This document shows, piece by piece, positions 19,400-29,275 of a stretch of 29,275 bases of DNA (positions within the stretch are counted from its first letter, which is position 1; each line of letters begins with the position of its first letter). The stretch comes from Elysia marginata (Eukaryota; Mollusca; Gastropoda; Plakobranchidae): assembly GCA_019649035.1 (NCBI GenBank), contig BMAT01007176.1, positions 81,970-111,244 on the forward strand, given 5' to 3'. A program made the translations under genes and the position numbers. The notes beneath the pieces were generated by a model, which saw only the letters and a program-made list of their open reading frames with translations, was not told where the DNA came from and made no database searches.

Positions 19400-22320
19400 G
19401 GGTTAATGCGGAAAAATTAGGTGTTTAGATAATGGTTTGCACATTGAGAGAACGGGGTAAAGAGTACTGGCAATTTAAAGGAGATACGTCCCCAAAAGAT
19501 CTTGAGTATTTACAGTATCTAAAACTGCTTCTAATTCATACATTGTGTGTTTGTCGGCCATCTTTTGAACCATCTTTTCTTTAAGAAGGATAGAGGGTGT
19601 TTGTGCGTGCGATGTGTGTGTTTTTTTGGGGGGGGGGTGAAAGTGGTGAGCAGGGAAGGAGAAGAGGAGGGAATGAGAGTGGAAGGAATGCAAACAGATA
19701 AGTAAATAACAGAGGAGAAGGATAAATAGAGGTGTGAAAAACAATCTTTTTGTCAGCCTCATCGGCCATCACTTCAATGTCCTTTTCCATTCGAAGATAG
19801 TATATAACTGATCTATTAAATAATATAATGATACAATATCATAGATACTCCAGCATACGCTACAGAAATTCAAAGATTTGAAAAAGTGTACGCCTTCCGT
19901 TTAATTAATGCAATACGTTTTCTTCAAGAAAAAAATACAACTGCTTGTGTGTAGCACAAGCAGGATATCTAGATATGAAAAAGGAGGGTGTAAAATATAT
20001 AGCCTACTTTTTATGCATTACATACTTTTTTTCGTATGATGTCATGTAATTATGACACAAACTTTCCGGTTATTTAAGCTTTAAAACTTGTAAGCGAGCA
20101 AAGACTGTAACTTAACACCACTATCAGAGCCAAGCATTCGAAATACACGACACTGTACCAGCACTAATGTAAGCATTCTACTTGCTTGTACATTTAAGTA
20201 AATGTCGAGCGTAGAAAATACTTGAATAAAAAGATATATGAAAAAACACACACCCAGAAATGTTGCGTACCAACTGCATTTGAGTTCATTTCAAGGACTA
20301 CAATACGCAATAAAGTAGTCCTTGCTTCATTTATAAACTAATGATCTAGGTATCGACTGAGTAAAAGTAGACTTCAAATTGAGGAGCTTTGCATCGACAA
20401 CAGATCGGTTCAATAGCGGGATGACTTGAGCTTTGAAGTACCGAAATAAAATTTTAATTGAAAGCAATTCGATGAGACAATGGAAGGAATCAGGGCGTGA
20501 AGAAATGGTCCTGTCTTTTGAGTTGATGCGCGAACGTAAGAAATAGAAACTGTCAGTTGAACTAGAATGGAAGAAGAGGCAAACTTTGAGAAGAGCTGAA
20601 CGGAACGTGAGTAAATAAAATAAAGGGGAAGAGAGAGGTGTAAGACATTGCGATTAAGAAATGCAGAAGAGTTGGGATAAGGGCCAATTGTAAAATATCT
20701 AGACAAATGAAGAGACAAATAGAACGATAAAAAGAAAGACAGATTAAGAGACAGGCAGATACATAGATAGACAGAGAAAGACAGACAGATCGAAAGCTGG
20801 ATAGTTAAAAAGATGGACATATATTTTTATTTTAAATTTACTTACGGAAGTTTACTTTATGCAGGTCTTTGAGAAACTGAAAACACGTAAACCAACAAAA
20901 TCAATAGCCCTTTCGATTGCTTGAAAACGGTGGAAAATTCAAAAGAGAACAAACTGAGGCCTTCCGACGCCTCAATAACTGCAATGGCAAGTTGCGAATA
21001 AATTTAACAGTAGATTTAGTCTTTTGCTTAAACCTCCGAGAACGAAAAAAAGGTGTGACATCAAATTCTCGTGAAACTAACATTCGTAATGTCAATTAAC
21101 ATTCAGTTGCACGGCTACTGTCACAGGCAGGTGTTGTAGAAAACTCCTCAAAGCAATAAAAGTTGAAATCGTGAGGGGTCCTATGAACATCATTTCACTG
21201 ATACAGAGCAGATCGCCGTCTATTTGTGATATATATCAACCCTTTTATAAGTATCATCTTAAGAAATATTGTGCCGGTATTCCTTGCTTTCTTACAGTGT
21301 CGAATGTTAAATCTATAGGCCAGTGCTAACCATCTTGAAGCAAATGAATGCTTAACTTCAAGTTCGTTTTCTAAAGACTTAGGAGACGGAAATAATTGTG
21401 CGGAGGCCAGTGACCAAAGATCTAGAACCGCCCTCATCCATCAAGGTTCAAAACACATGATTGTCATACCATTTAGTGACAGGGAGGCCTGATCCGGAGG
21501 CAGCCTCGGGGCAGGATCAATCGCTAGACCTGGCCCGGACAAGCTACACGGAGAATTTCAGTCTCACCTGGACCTGGGACACTTACTAACAGGTGAGGCA
21601 GATTTCTCACCTTAGAACAATTTTAAAGGTAACTTCCTCCCCCCCCTCCCGCGCCCCAAAGAAATCTCTGGTTCTACTATCCAAAATATAATAACCATAA
21701 TCATAACATAATTATGTGGACAAGCCAGGGATAGGGTTAGATTTGATGGAGGAAAAGGTTTTACAAATTAGAATAATAGGTCCTAGTTTCCAGGTAGGAG
21801 AAAGTAGCATTTGAATATAATATTATTGGGTTTGGCTTCATGCCTTAGTAGAAAGTTCACCTTAAAAAAATTCCCAAGCAGATAAAGCAAGATTTTCATT
21901 TCAAATTTGCCAAGATCACAAGATGTTGAAAACTTATAAGAACAATCTGACACGAAATGTTAAAAATCAACACAGCTACATTTCAAGATTCCTAGAAAGT
22001 TTTTCTTCTTTTTTCCATTTATTTAAAACCAAATGCAGTCTTTATTTTGTAAACAACTTTTTTAAACATTTGGCCTAATTGTAAAGCCAAATTAGTGAGC
22101 AACAAATTGATCGAACTAAAAAATGACCTGAGCTAGCTAGTCATCGATTATCATAAATAAAATGACAACAGAATAGCAGAGCTGATCATGTTCGATTAAA
22201 ATCTCGAATTTTGTTAGTAGGTTAACATAGTTCTGTCCCACAAACCAAGAATAATACTTTCGAAAACAAACTTGCATAAAATATTGTAAAAAAAACAACA
22301 GATAAAAAAAAATATAACCA
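19400..22320. other. Non-coding stretch with simple repeats
   Basis: Contains a T7G10 run (19621-19637), a degenerate GA/GACA patch (about 20690-20800) and a C-rich patch (21637-21655). A GC-rich island at about 21475-21600 has donor-like ACAG|GTGAGG on the plus strand (near 21594) and CCAG|GTGAGA on the minus strand. An 80-codon minus-strand frame (21195-21437) begins with ATG but has no recognisable domain. Confidence 0.4.
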
Positions 22321-22323
22321 AAC

Positions 22324-22740
22324 AACTTCAGCAACTCATCATTGCCACAGGCTCCAGATCTAATAACTAAAATAGCCTTTGTGAAGGTAGGACAGGATGT
22401 GATTATATTAATTTGTGAGCTGCTCATGTACAAGAGCGCAAGCTTCAAATTCTTGAGAGTGCTAATGATGGAAAAACTAGGAAGTTTGATTACAATTCAA
22501 ACACAGAGCTAGTCAGGAAATGTGATAACTTGAGCTCTGGTGACCTAGATCAGGGTCAGCGGCGTCTTAGCATTCCACAGGGTCCATCCACCCAAACTGG
22601 ACATTTGTGATAAGAGAAGGTAAACAAGTGGGTCCCACAAAGCTGTAGGCCCTGCATACCAAGGAAGTTCATGCCATACAAGATCAGCCTCTAAGGCTTT
22701 AATCCTTTAAATAGAAAAGGTCCTTGTACCACACCTGCAT
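22324..22740 (+). other. Coding-like island, possibly decayed exon or repeat copy
   Basis: This patch is less AT-rich than its flanks and is open on the plus strand in overlapping frames. One has 63 codons (22419-22607) and is rich in charged residues. Another, beginning about 22320 and ending at a TAG near 22512, is hydrophobic. A third short frame covers about 22570-22645. Frame changes without clear splice sites would suit a decayed gene or transposon fragment, but chance is not excluded and no family was recognised. Confidence 0.2.
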
Positions 22741-22963
22741 GTTTTGAGTAAATGTCTCAAAACTTAATTTTGCAAATAAAAGTCTGACACCAGGTACATA
22801 TTTAAAATGTATAAAACAAAATTTATAACAAGACATAAAAAGAGAAAAAAATTAAAAGGAGGACATTTGGTTATTTTGGAAAATTTAAAAAGTTTCAGCA
22901 GTTTTTTCTAAAAATTTCATTCGATGTGATCATAAAAGCAGTGTACAAACTATAATAGTAGTT

Positions 22964-23188
22964 ATAACAGCAGCAGCAGAAGCATTAGCAGTAGTAACAG
23001 TAGCAATAGCAGTAGCAGTAACAGCAGCATCAGCAGTAATAGTAGTAGTAGTAGTAGTTGTAGTAGCAGCAGCAACAGTAGCAGTAGTAGTAGTAGTAGT
23101 AGTAGTAGTAATGGTAGCAGCAGCAGCAGTAGTAGTAGTAGCAGTAGCAGCAACAGTTTTCACAAGTAGTAGTAGTAATAGTAGTAGT

Positions 23189-23223
<35 letters not shown>

Positions 23224-23240
23224 TAGTAGATTTAGTAGCA
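22964..23240 (+). repeat. (TAG/CAG)n imperfect trinucleotide array
   Basis: About 275 bases of AGT and AGC units with ACA, AAT and TTT interruptions. In other frames it reads as poly-serine, poly-leucine, poly-valine/alanine or poly-threonine, so all open frames here are artefacts. The mosaic of units suggests long drift plus local re-expansion. Confidence 0.95.
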
Positions 23241-23280
23241 GCTGCAACACTTACAGTGTGGCATCAACAACAGCAGTAGT

Positions 23281-23323
23281 GGAGAGAGAGAAGAAGAGAG
23301 AGAGGGGGAGGGGGGGAAGGAGG
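23281..23323 (+). repeat. GA/GGGGA purine repeat
   Basis: GAGA units pass into GGGGGAGGGGGG on the plus strand about 40 bases after the trinucleotide array, making a compound low-complexity block of some 360 bases. Confidence 0.9.
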
Positions 23324-23329
23324 TGATTT

Positions 23330-24000
23330 CACATTAAATATAAGAAACAGTTAAAATGCTATTTACTTTTGTTTGTCCCTGAGCAATAGGATTTTTAGGT
23401 TTTAATTTAATAAATATAACCATCGACCACTTGCCTTAAATATTGGGATTTCTCTACATAATGGCTGCTTCGCCGTATAGATCTATTCCAGTTAAGATAA
23501 ATTTTGATAAAGTTTGGCTTTTTATCTAGCTGTACTGGTGTATTGTTGAAGTTCATGACATTTAATGACAAAAAATCTTCATCAGCACAGTTTGTATAAA
23601 ATCATCCAACCACTTTCATTCAATTGGATATCAATAGAATTTAAATTAACGCACGATTTGAAAAAAGTATAAAAGCGAAATTCGACATTTGTCCATTGGC
23701 GTGGATTGCCGACACAATAGATAGATCGATCTATTAGTTCTATATTTCGAGATATCTATATCTTGATAAAGATCAAATCTAGAAAGTAATACTGAGTCTT
23801 AATAGGGGGCCTATTCAATATCAGACTGCTTTGGCTCACCAGGATTTTCTTTAATATTAATGTATCTAGATTTTTAGATTTATTCTAGATCTAGATCCAG
23901 ACAGTAACACCAAAAATAGAAATGGAGAAGCACCAATTGACAAATATGTTAAAGGAGAGAAAAAAACGACATATAAAATTAACGGAAATATCAGTAGCCG
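23330..24000. other. AT-rich stretch with clustered short palindromes
   Basis: Contains the perfect palindromes ATAGATCGATCTAT (23721-23734) and TCTAGATCTAGA (near 23884-23895), and several AGATATCT, TTGAT/ATCAA and TCTAGA motifs between them. No gene seen. Confidence 0.6.
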
Positions 24001-24006
24001 GCTTAC

Positions 24007-24133
24007 CTGGGCTCCAAATAACAAAACAAGCCGTTGTGGAAGACGCAGATTTCTCGTTGTAATAACAAGCACACCTGTCTTCGGTGCAGTCCTGCGGCTT
24101 CTTGTTGTGTGTCAATCTGGCTGCGCCCCTGTG
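24007..24133 (-). CDS. Candidate short exon with consensus donor, unknown product
   Basis: Seen: minus-strand CCAG|GTAAGC is a near-ideal 5' splice site with the exon ending at 24007. The frame upstream is open for 42 codons plus one base (phase 1) back to a TGA at 24136-24134. The reading includes a cysteine-bearing segment, DCTEDRCACYYNEKS. The acceptor side is uncertain: GTGACACAG just upstream lacks a pyrimidine tract, so this could be a first exon. I do not recognise a family; a non-coding transcript exon is equally possible. It lies on the same strand as, and upstream of, the PDZ exon, so it could also be part of that gene's leader. Confidence 0.25.
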
Positions 24134-24139
24134 TCACGA

Positions 24140-25500
24140 TCACGCTAAGGTGTGACCGTTCTTAGGAAAGCACTGCCATAACACAGCCAATGCTTTGACA
24201 TGACACGCCTTAGTTAACTTTCTGCGTGTATTTAAATCATTGCATTCATATTTCTTTATTATTTGATGCAAAAGATTTATATTCAGCGCTGAAAAAAGAA
24301 TGGACAGGTTTCTGTGACCGAGTCTATGCAGTTTTAACCTCCAAAACCAAGCACTGGGGGTATTTTAGGAAATTTGAGCATGACATGTTTGGAAGATAAG
24401 CCTTAAGTACCGATATGAGAAGCAGGGCTAATCCTCTGAAATCCGCAGTTCCCCACCCATTTGCCTGCCATCTCGTGTCGATACAGTTTACTGATCCAGC
24501 GTTTCAGTTTATAGCCTACATTAAAATTTTCCAGCTGCAGCCATGCAATAATATTCTTTTACTTTATCGCGGCGCATTAGATTTTATGCTCCCTGGCGTT
24601 AAAAATCAAGGAACACATCTGTGAAAACGCATCTTACTTTCAAGTGTAAATGAATCGGTTTAACACGTGTTGGCATTATTTTACATTGATTTTTTTTTAA
24701 TTCACTCAAATCACACTTTGCTTTGTTGTTGACTTAGAATAAACAAAAGGGTAAAACACTACTTTACTATTTTAGAATACTTTCTAAAAATAAAATTTCT
24801 AAATTCTTAAATCTCCCTGAACTTAACCGTATTTTTCTTCAAAACCGTATAATTACCTCTTTCTTGTAAACCTGTTAAGTGCAGCTCACATATATTTGGT
24901 AGTGTAAATCGAAAGACAAAAACAGGTCAATAAAAGTAGAAGGGGTAACAAAATTTGATTGTTACCACTATCAGCCCTATATATAATATATATTGAATTA
25001 CGCTACCGCTTTGATTGTGCCCTTCTTTGGTTTTCTCACTCAATGTCTATATTTCCTATTGAGTTGTGGTGTTTCCCCCTCATTCTTTTCACCCTCTTAT
25101 CACAGCTTTTCCCCACGTTTTCATGTGACTTTTTTAGTATAGGGGCCTATATAACAACCTGGTCTTTATTGAATGTCACCTTTTATAATCCCTATGTACA
25201 TTGCTTCAACAATGATGAATTCGACCCCCTCACAATTATCTAAGATGACTTTTTGATGATTTTCCAAACAGATCCGCCTCCCAGCGTATCCCTTTTCCTT
25301 TTGATGATACATTCAAGACGATAAAGTTTATAGTGAGATGAAAACTTTTTGACATGTTGAGAACCACAGCCTTTACTTCTGATAAAAAATGACACTCCTG
25401 ATTACAATTTCTACGGTTGGATAAGCTTTACAGAACTGATATTGGGTAAGGACAAAATTATCCCCATGATGAACAGGTTCGTGTTTAATCGTTTGTTATG
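24140..25500. other. AT-rich non-coding stretch
   Basis: No exon supported. A 94-codon plus-strand frame (24959-25243) begins with TTG, is very hydrophobic because the DNA is T-rich, and shows no signal I can tie to a family. A TATATATA-type run lies near 24978-24994. Confidence 0.5.
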
Positions 25501-25530
25501 CGCCGCCCGCGCGCCCCCCCCCTCCCCCCA
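25501..25530 (+). repeat. GC/poly(C) patch
   Basis: A short run of CGCC and CCCCC units, including a C9 and a C6 run, is sharply GC-rich against AT-rich surroundings. Homopolymer length may be imprecise. Confidence 0.8.
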
Positions 25531-25600
25531 GTAAAGGAAACCCCGCAGGTGAAGGATATCTATCATCATTTATCAACGCGACTGGTCTGGAGTTTTCTTT

Positions 25601-25892
25601 AAAAAGAAAGTATCTCCACTTTTTGGCGAAAATGAGTTATTCACATGGTCTTGTAGAGTAAACGACTGCGCACATTTATATCTTGGTTTGGTGTCGATAT
25701 CTTTAGAATTACGGGTGTTATTCTGATTTTTCTAAAAAGGATATCCACCTAATCACTTCCTCAAGTTCTACATTTATGAAAGAGACAGTATACTCTCAAG
25801 TTTAAGGATGTCCTTTCTTTTTTAGAAAATTGATAAGAATGAAATTCAAATTCTTTATAAAAAGAAAGTATATCCTGGATGTACTTTCTTTT
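25601..25892. repeat. Dispersed and inverted copies of a 16-17 bp motif (GGATRTACTTTCTTTT)
   Basis: Four close copies lie within 292 bases: 25601-25617 (minus sense), 25806-25822 (plus), 25859-25875 (minus) and 25876/25877-25892 (plus). The last two abut and form a 33-base near-perfect palindrome: 16 paired bases with one T-G wobble and a one-base loop. Partial forms (GGATATC) also occur at about 25554 and 25739. No target-site duplication or transposase was seen. Confidence 0.75.
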
Positions 25893-26770
25893 AAAATGAA
25901 AAGCTGTGGAAACTTTTTTGCAACATGACATGGCGTCGACACGACTTCAATACTGCCTTGACATATATTGTTTTAAACATTTAAATAACAGTAAGGTCAG
26001 ATGTTGCAAGAGTACCGTTGTTTAAATGGTAAGCTACTCGTCATCTACACCACGCTAAACACCAGGAAACGCATGGAACTGGTGAAGCAAACTATGCTTG
26101 GGGAAAAATTATTCCGATGCAGATCCGGATTTTGTTTCTGCAAATCAAAGTAAAAAAAGAAAGAAAGAAAAAACAAAAACAAAATAAGAAGATAGAAGGA
26201 CTCAAACAAAGTGCACATCTTCTTTTGCCTGTCACGTGGAACGCTTTTTACAACATCCCTAATCAAAATGAAGAAAATAGTGTTGATCATATCCAATCAG
26301 AAACAGACCCAGCGCATGCTTTACAGTAAAGGCAGCGCAAATCAATCGCAGAGTGACGCTCTGAAAAGTATTGAAAGTAAAAAGAGGCCTACAACTTGAA
26401 GCTAGGCTGTGCAAACTACTAAAAGCAATAAGTGAAATGCTGCAATGCGTTCTTATGATAAAACTAGCAGTAAAAGAGAATTAGATGCGCTGCCATTCTT
26501 GAAAGAATAGATGTGAAGAGACGAAAAGTTGATAAAACGTGTTCACAAAACGTGGGGGCGGTCATGGCTGAAGTTCGACTATTTTCAGATTTTGGCGTAA
26601 CATTAGTTCAACATAAAAGCGATTCCTGCGAAGGAAAAAACAAGAGTAGAAAACGGCAAGGCAAGCATTTTTCTTGGATTTGTAGCAGCAAATTATTTCG
26701 GGTTTTTTTGTCACCATTTTCTTTAACCTTTAGTTAAACGACCTGTTCCTCCGTCTATTACTATTCTTTT
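25893..26770. other. AT-rich non-coding stretch
   Basis: Overlapping small frames on both strands (26045-26399, 26513-26737) are lysine- or phenylalanine-rich and reflect base composition. No RNA gene or exon is supported. Confidence 0.5.
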
Positions 26771-27005
26771 TTGTTACCTCTTTTCAGGCCATTGCAGCCG
26801 ACCCGTCCTCTTTGACTTGTTCAACATTCTTTTCTTAAACCTCTCCCTCTTTCTTCCCCTTTTCTTTTAATATCCCTTTTTCTTTTTATCTGTATCCCTT
26901 TCCTCCTCCACCACCATCACCTCCTCCCCTTGTCCCCCTTCCTCCTCCTCCGCATTCTCATTTTCTTCTTCTTCTCCTCCTCCTCCTCCTCCTTGATCTT
27001 CTTCT
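26771..27005 (-). repeat. Long pyrimidine tract (TTC, TCC and CCT units)
   Basis: Some 230 bases are strongly C/T-biased on the plus strand, including clean (TCC)n near 26971-26991 and CTT runs on either side. It is equivalent to a GA/GGA purine tract on the minus strand. Confidence 0.85.
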
Positions 27006-29275
27006 GTTTTAGACAATTGCTAACTTACCAGTCATTTTAACTGATGAAAGATTCATTTGTTCATAAAAAGTGCAAAACTTTCATGATTCACCTTATCTGC
27101 CACGATCATAATTATTTTTCTTCGCCCCGATTGTCACGTATAAATAATAAAAAGGAATCAAGGAGGAGAAAGCTCTGCACTTTTATCTTACTCTGTGACT
27201 TTTAAGGGGTAATTTAAGAAACGACAAGAGAGAAAAAAAGTAAAATGAGGGTTGCATGTAACGAGAAAAAAAAATAGGATTTGGGGATAAGAGGGAAACG
27301 TGACAGAGTGAAGGAGTGAGGGAGGTTGTCAAACAAACATTTTAACGCCGGTGGTATGCCGTCTACAAGACCTGTCCCGACACCCGGCACTTAATTCTGT
27401 GGCAGAGGGGAACATTCCTGGCAGTCATAAAGCATGTCGATTCAGTTCCACAGCATGAACAGTGTAAACTACATGACGTGTGTTGCTACAAAATTTTTCG
27501 TTGGGTAATTCAAACGAATACATGTAAAACAGTTGGTTGATCATTGTTTCTTCCTTATAGTTACAGCCTTTAGGAGGTACATTTGTCCTAAAACGCAATC
27601 AGCAAGGTCAGGTCGGTCTATAAGAAGATGAAACAATAAAATAAGAAATATGGGATGTGTAAGAATAGGACCAAAACAGATTACCAATAGAGTTATAATG
27701 CGGGCAAAAGTTTAAAAGAGATTGGTTGTTTGAAAGGATCATTCGTGTGTTTCTATTTATGTTTTCATCTGTATAGAACCACACTGAAAGTAAGAAAAAT
27801 AAACGCAAAGTGCAAAGTTGATAATGATCCTGAAACATGGGTGAGTTTTTAATCAGAGAGCAGATAGCTTACCCTCAACCTGCGGCATGTTGAAAGATTT
27901 TAGTTTTGACTCACAAATTGGGTTTATTATGTGGACTTTATTATCAAATATAGCATTTACAGGATACCATTTCTTAATTTTGACAATTTTCTCTCAAGCG
28001 TCAAAGGAGTGAACATCGCATCGACTCTTAGCCATTTTATGCAATATAATTTTAAACGGCCATCTAAATTGCAAAATCAAATAAATATGTAAAAAAAATA
28101 TCTGTTATGGACTTTATTTCTTTCTCTTGTCACTCCTGGTTGAGGCCAAAATGTCGACCGACATACATCCACTTGAAATGGAAACTGCGGGAAATGAGTA
28201 ACGCATTACAAACAGTAAGTTATAAAGAGAAACAATTCAACTATAGAATATCAGAAGAAATTTCAAAGAGTTAACTTTAACAAAGTAATAAAGGCCATTT
28301 TCTGAGTTGGACCCCCCCAAAAAAAATTGTGTATTCTCTAAAATCTAGGCCTTCTTCACTGTGTGTATTGTAAATGGCCTGTGCCTCACTAAAGTCATTG
28401 TGGTATTGTGAGAACGAGAAAGAAACGATACCTGGCCAATTAAACATTGAAGATTTTAAAAGCCACGACTTTCCCAATAATAGGAACCTGTTAACGCGTG
28501 ATTCTTTACTGTTAAGGGTGAAGTATGTAAAATCTACACTCTTTTGAGTTTGATAAACCTTTATTGCGTATCGTTCTGATACCGTCTTTGCTATCACTGG
28601 AGATCCAATAAAGTCACTTGTTGGTCTATTATATTGTAAGTTTCTTATAACCGAACTTTTATCCGACTATGCCTCGAATCGTTCCACCAGACTACATAAA
28701 AATTTCAGTCCTGACTTTATCTTATTGGACTCTCGGCATTGCTTATGACGCCCAAGTACTAACTGCCCGGGAGAAAAACACAAGAGTAAGATGTACTGTT
28801 GCCTTTGGTGCGATGTATCTTTCTGTGCAAGTTTCCAAGTCACCAAAAGAGTTAAAACATTACTGCCATGAATGTTTTTAAGAAGCCCAAAGGCAACATG
28901 ACAGGAGCTATGTTTCTTCACGATGAGTTCTGAGAAGTATAGCAATAAGTGAAGGGTTCGAACCGTACCAGATGGAAGCTATTTGGGTCACTTTTAGCTT
29001 AGGTATTTTAATTCTTTTTTGAATTCCTTAAAATCGTTCAAACATACTTGTACGTTGTTGAGCACAGTAATCGGATGGCAACTAACAATCTCCAATAGAT
29101 TAATGTAACTTAACATGGGACAGGAGAAATGAGCAAATAAAAATGGATCAGCTGCAAATGTCTAGTAAAATTAGAAACGTTGACCACTAGAAAACATTAA
29201 TGCTGCTCTCGCGCCAGTCAGGCCTACGAGTGTTCATCGCCTCTGAATTAAAGACAACGACCAAGACTTAACTCC
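27006..29275. other. AT-rich non-coding stretch to the window end
   Basis: No convincing exon. A 106-codon minus-strand frame (28277-28597) and a 70-codon ATG frame on the plus strand (28669-28881) overlapping a minus-strand frame (28667-28945) are the most gene-like, but none shows a domain. A GGGTTCGAACC at about 28955 resembles a tRNA B-box, but its T-arm does not pair. Confidence 0.45.

Noticed and set aside
21475-21600. GC-rich patch with a TACTAAC branch-point-like word and donor-like sites on both strands
   Set aside because: TACTAAC is followed at once by AG with no pyrimidine tract, and the sites on the two strands are mutually inconsistent, so no exon can be drawn.
22930-23250. Poly-leucine, poly-serine and poly-threonine open frames
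   Set aside because: They are direct translations of the TAG/CAG trinucleotide array with no non-repeat sequence.
28277-28597. 106-codon minus-strand frame starting at GTG
   Set aside because: Within chance expectation, non-ATG start, no domain. A donor-like CCAG|GTATCG inside it is not matched by a convincing acceptor.
28945-28975. tRNA-like B-box GGGTTCGAACC
   Set aside because: The bases either side do not form a five-pair T-stem and no A-box or acceptor stem lies at the right distance.

Overview
The window looks like invertebrate animal nuclear DNA; a mollusc or other lophotrochozoan is plausible but not proven. The reasons are an AT-rich background (judged by eye), many GA, GAA, GATA, GACA, CTGT, CA and TAG-type microsatellites, very low coding density, and a single long exon that encodes an animal-type PDZ scaffold protein and ends in a consensus splice donor. 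I see no bacterial operon structure, no CRISPR array, no rRNA or tRNA gene, and no complete transposable element.

The only secure gene piece is on the minus strand at 10333-11480. Its coding part runs from an ATG in strong context at 11418 to a phase-0 donor after base 10333, giving 362 residues. These hold an acidic, Ser/Thr-rich N-terminus with two NPF motifs, one complete class I PDZ domain and the first third of a second PDZ domain. A good acceptor at 11481-11482 suggests that this is the first coding exon and that a 5' non-coding exon lies at higher coordinates. If so, 1-10332 is probably the first coding intron (at least 10 kb) and 11481 upward is a 5'-UTR intron.

Layout: 1-9 kb is a microsatellite-rich stretch with no convincing gene. 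The PDZ exon lies at 10.3-11.5 kb. 11.5-18.9 kb is AT-rich with simple repeats and one perfect 16-bp palindrome. At 18.97-19.4 kb there is a GC-richer island with an 81-codon open stretch ending at a donor, and a YY1-like motif and E-box upstream; it could be another exon or the 5' exon and promoter of the PDZ gene. 22.3-22.75 kb is a second, less certain coding-like island. 22.96-23.33 kb is a compound TAG/CAG and GA repeat. At 24.0 kb there is a short minus-strand exon candidate with a perfect donor. At 25.6-25.9 kb a 16-17 bp motif occurs four times in both orientations, two copies forming a near-perfect hairpin. 26.77-27.0 kb is a long pyrimidine tract, and the remainder is unremarkable.

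Most other open frames of 60-118 codons are what chance predicts. Assuming about 36% GC, a stop is expected roughly every 14 codons, so dozens of 60-100 codon frames should occur in 29 kb read six ways. I have not called them genes.
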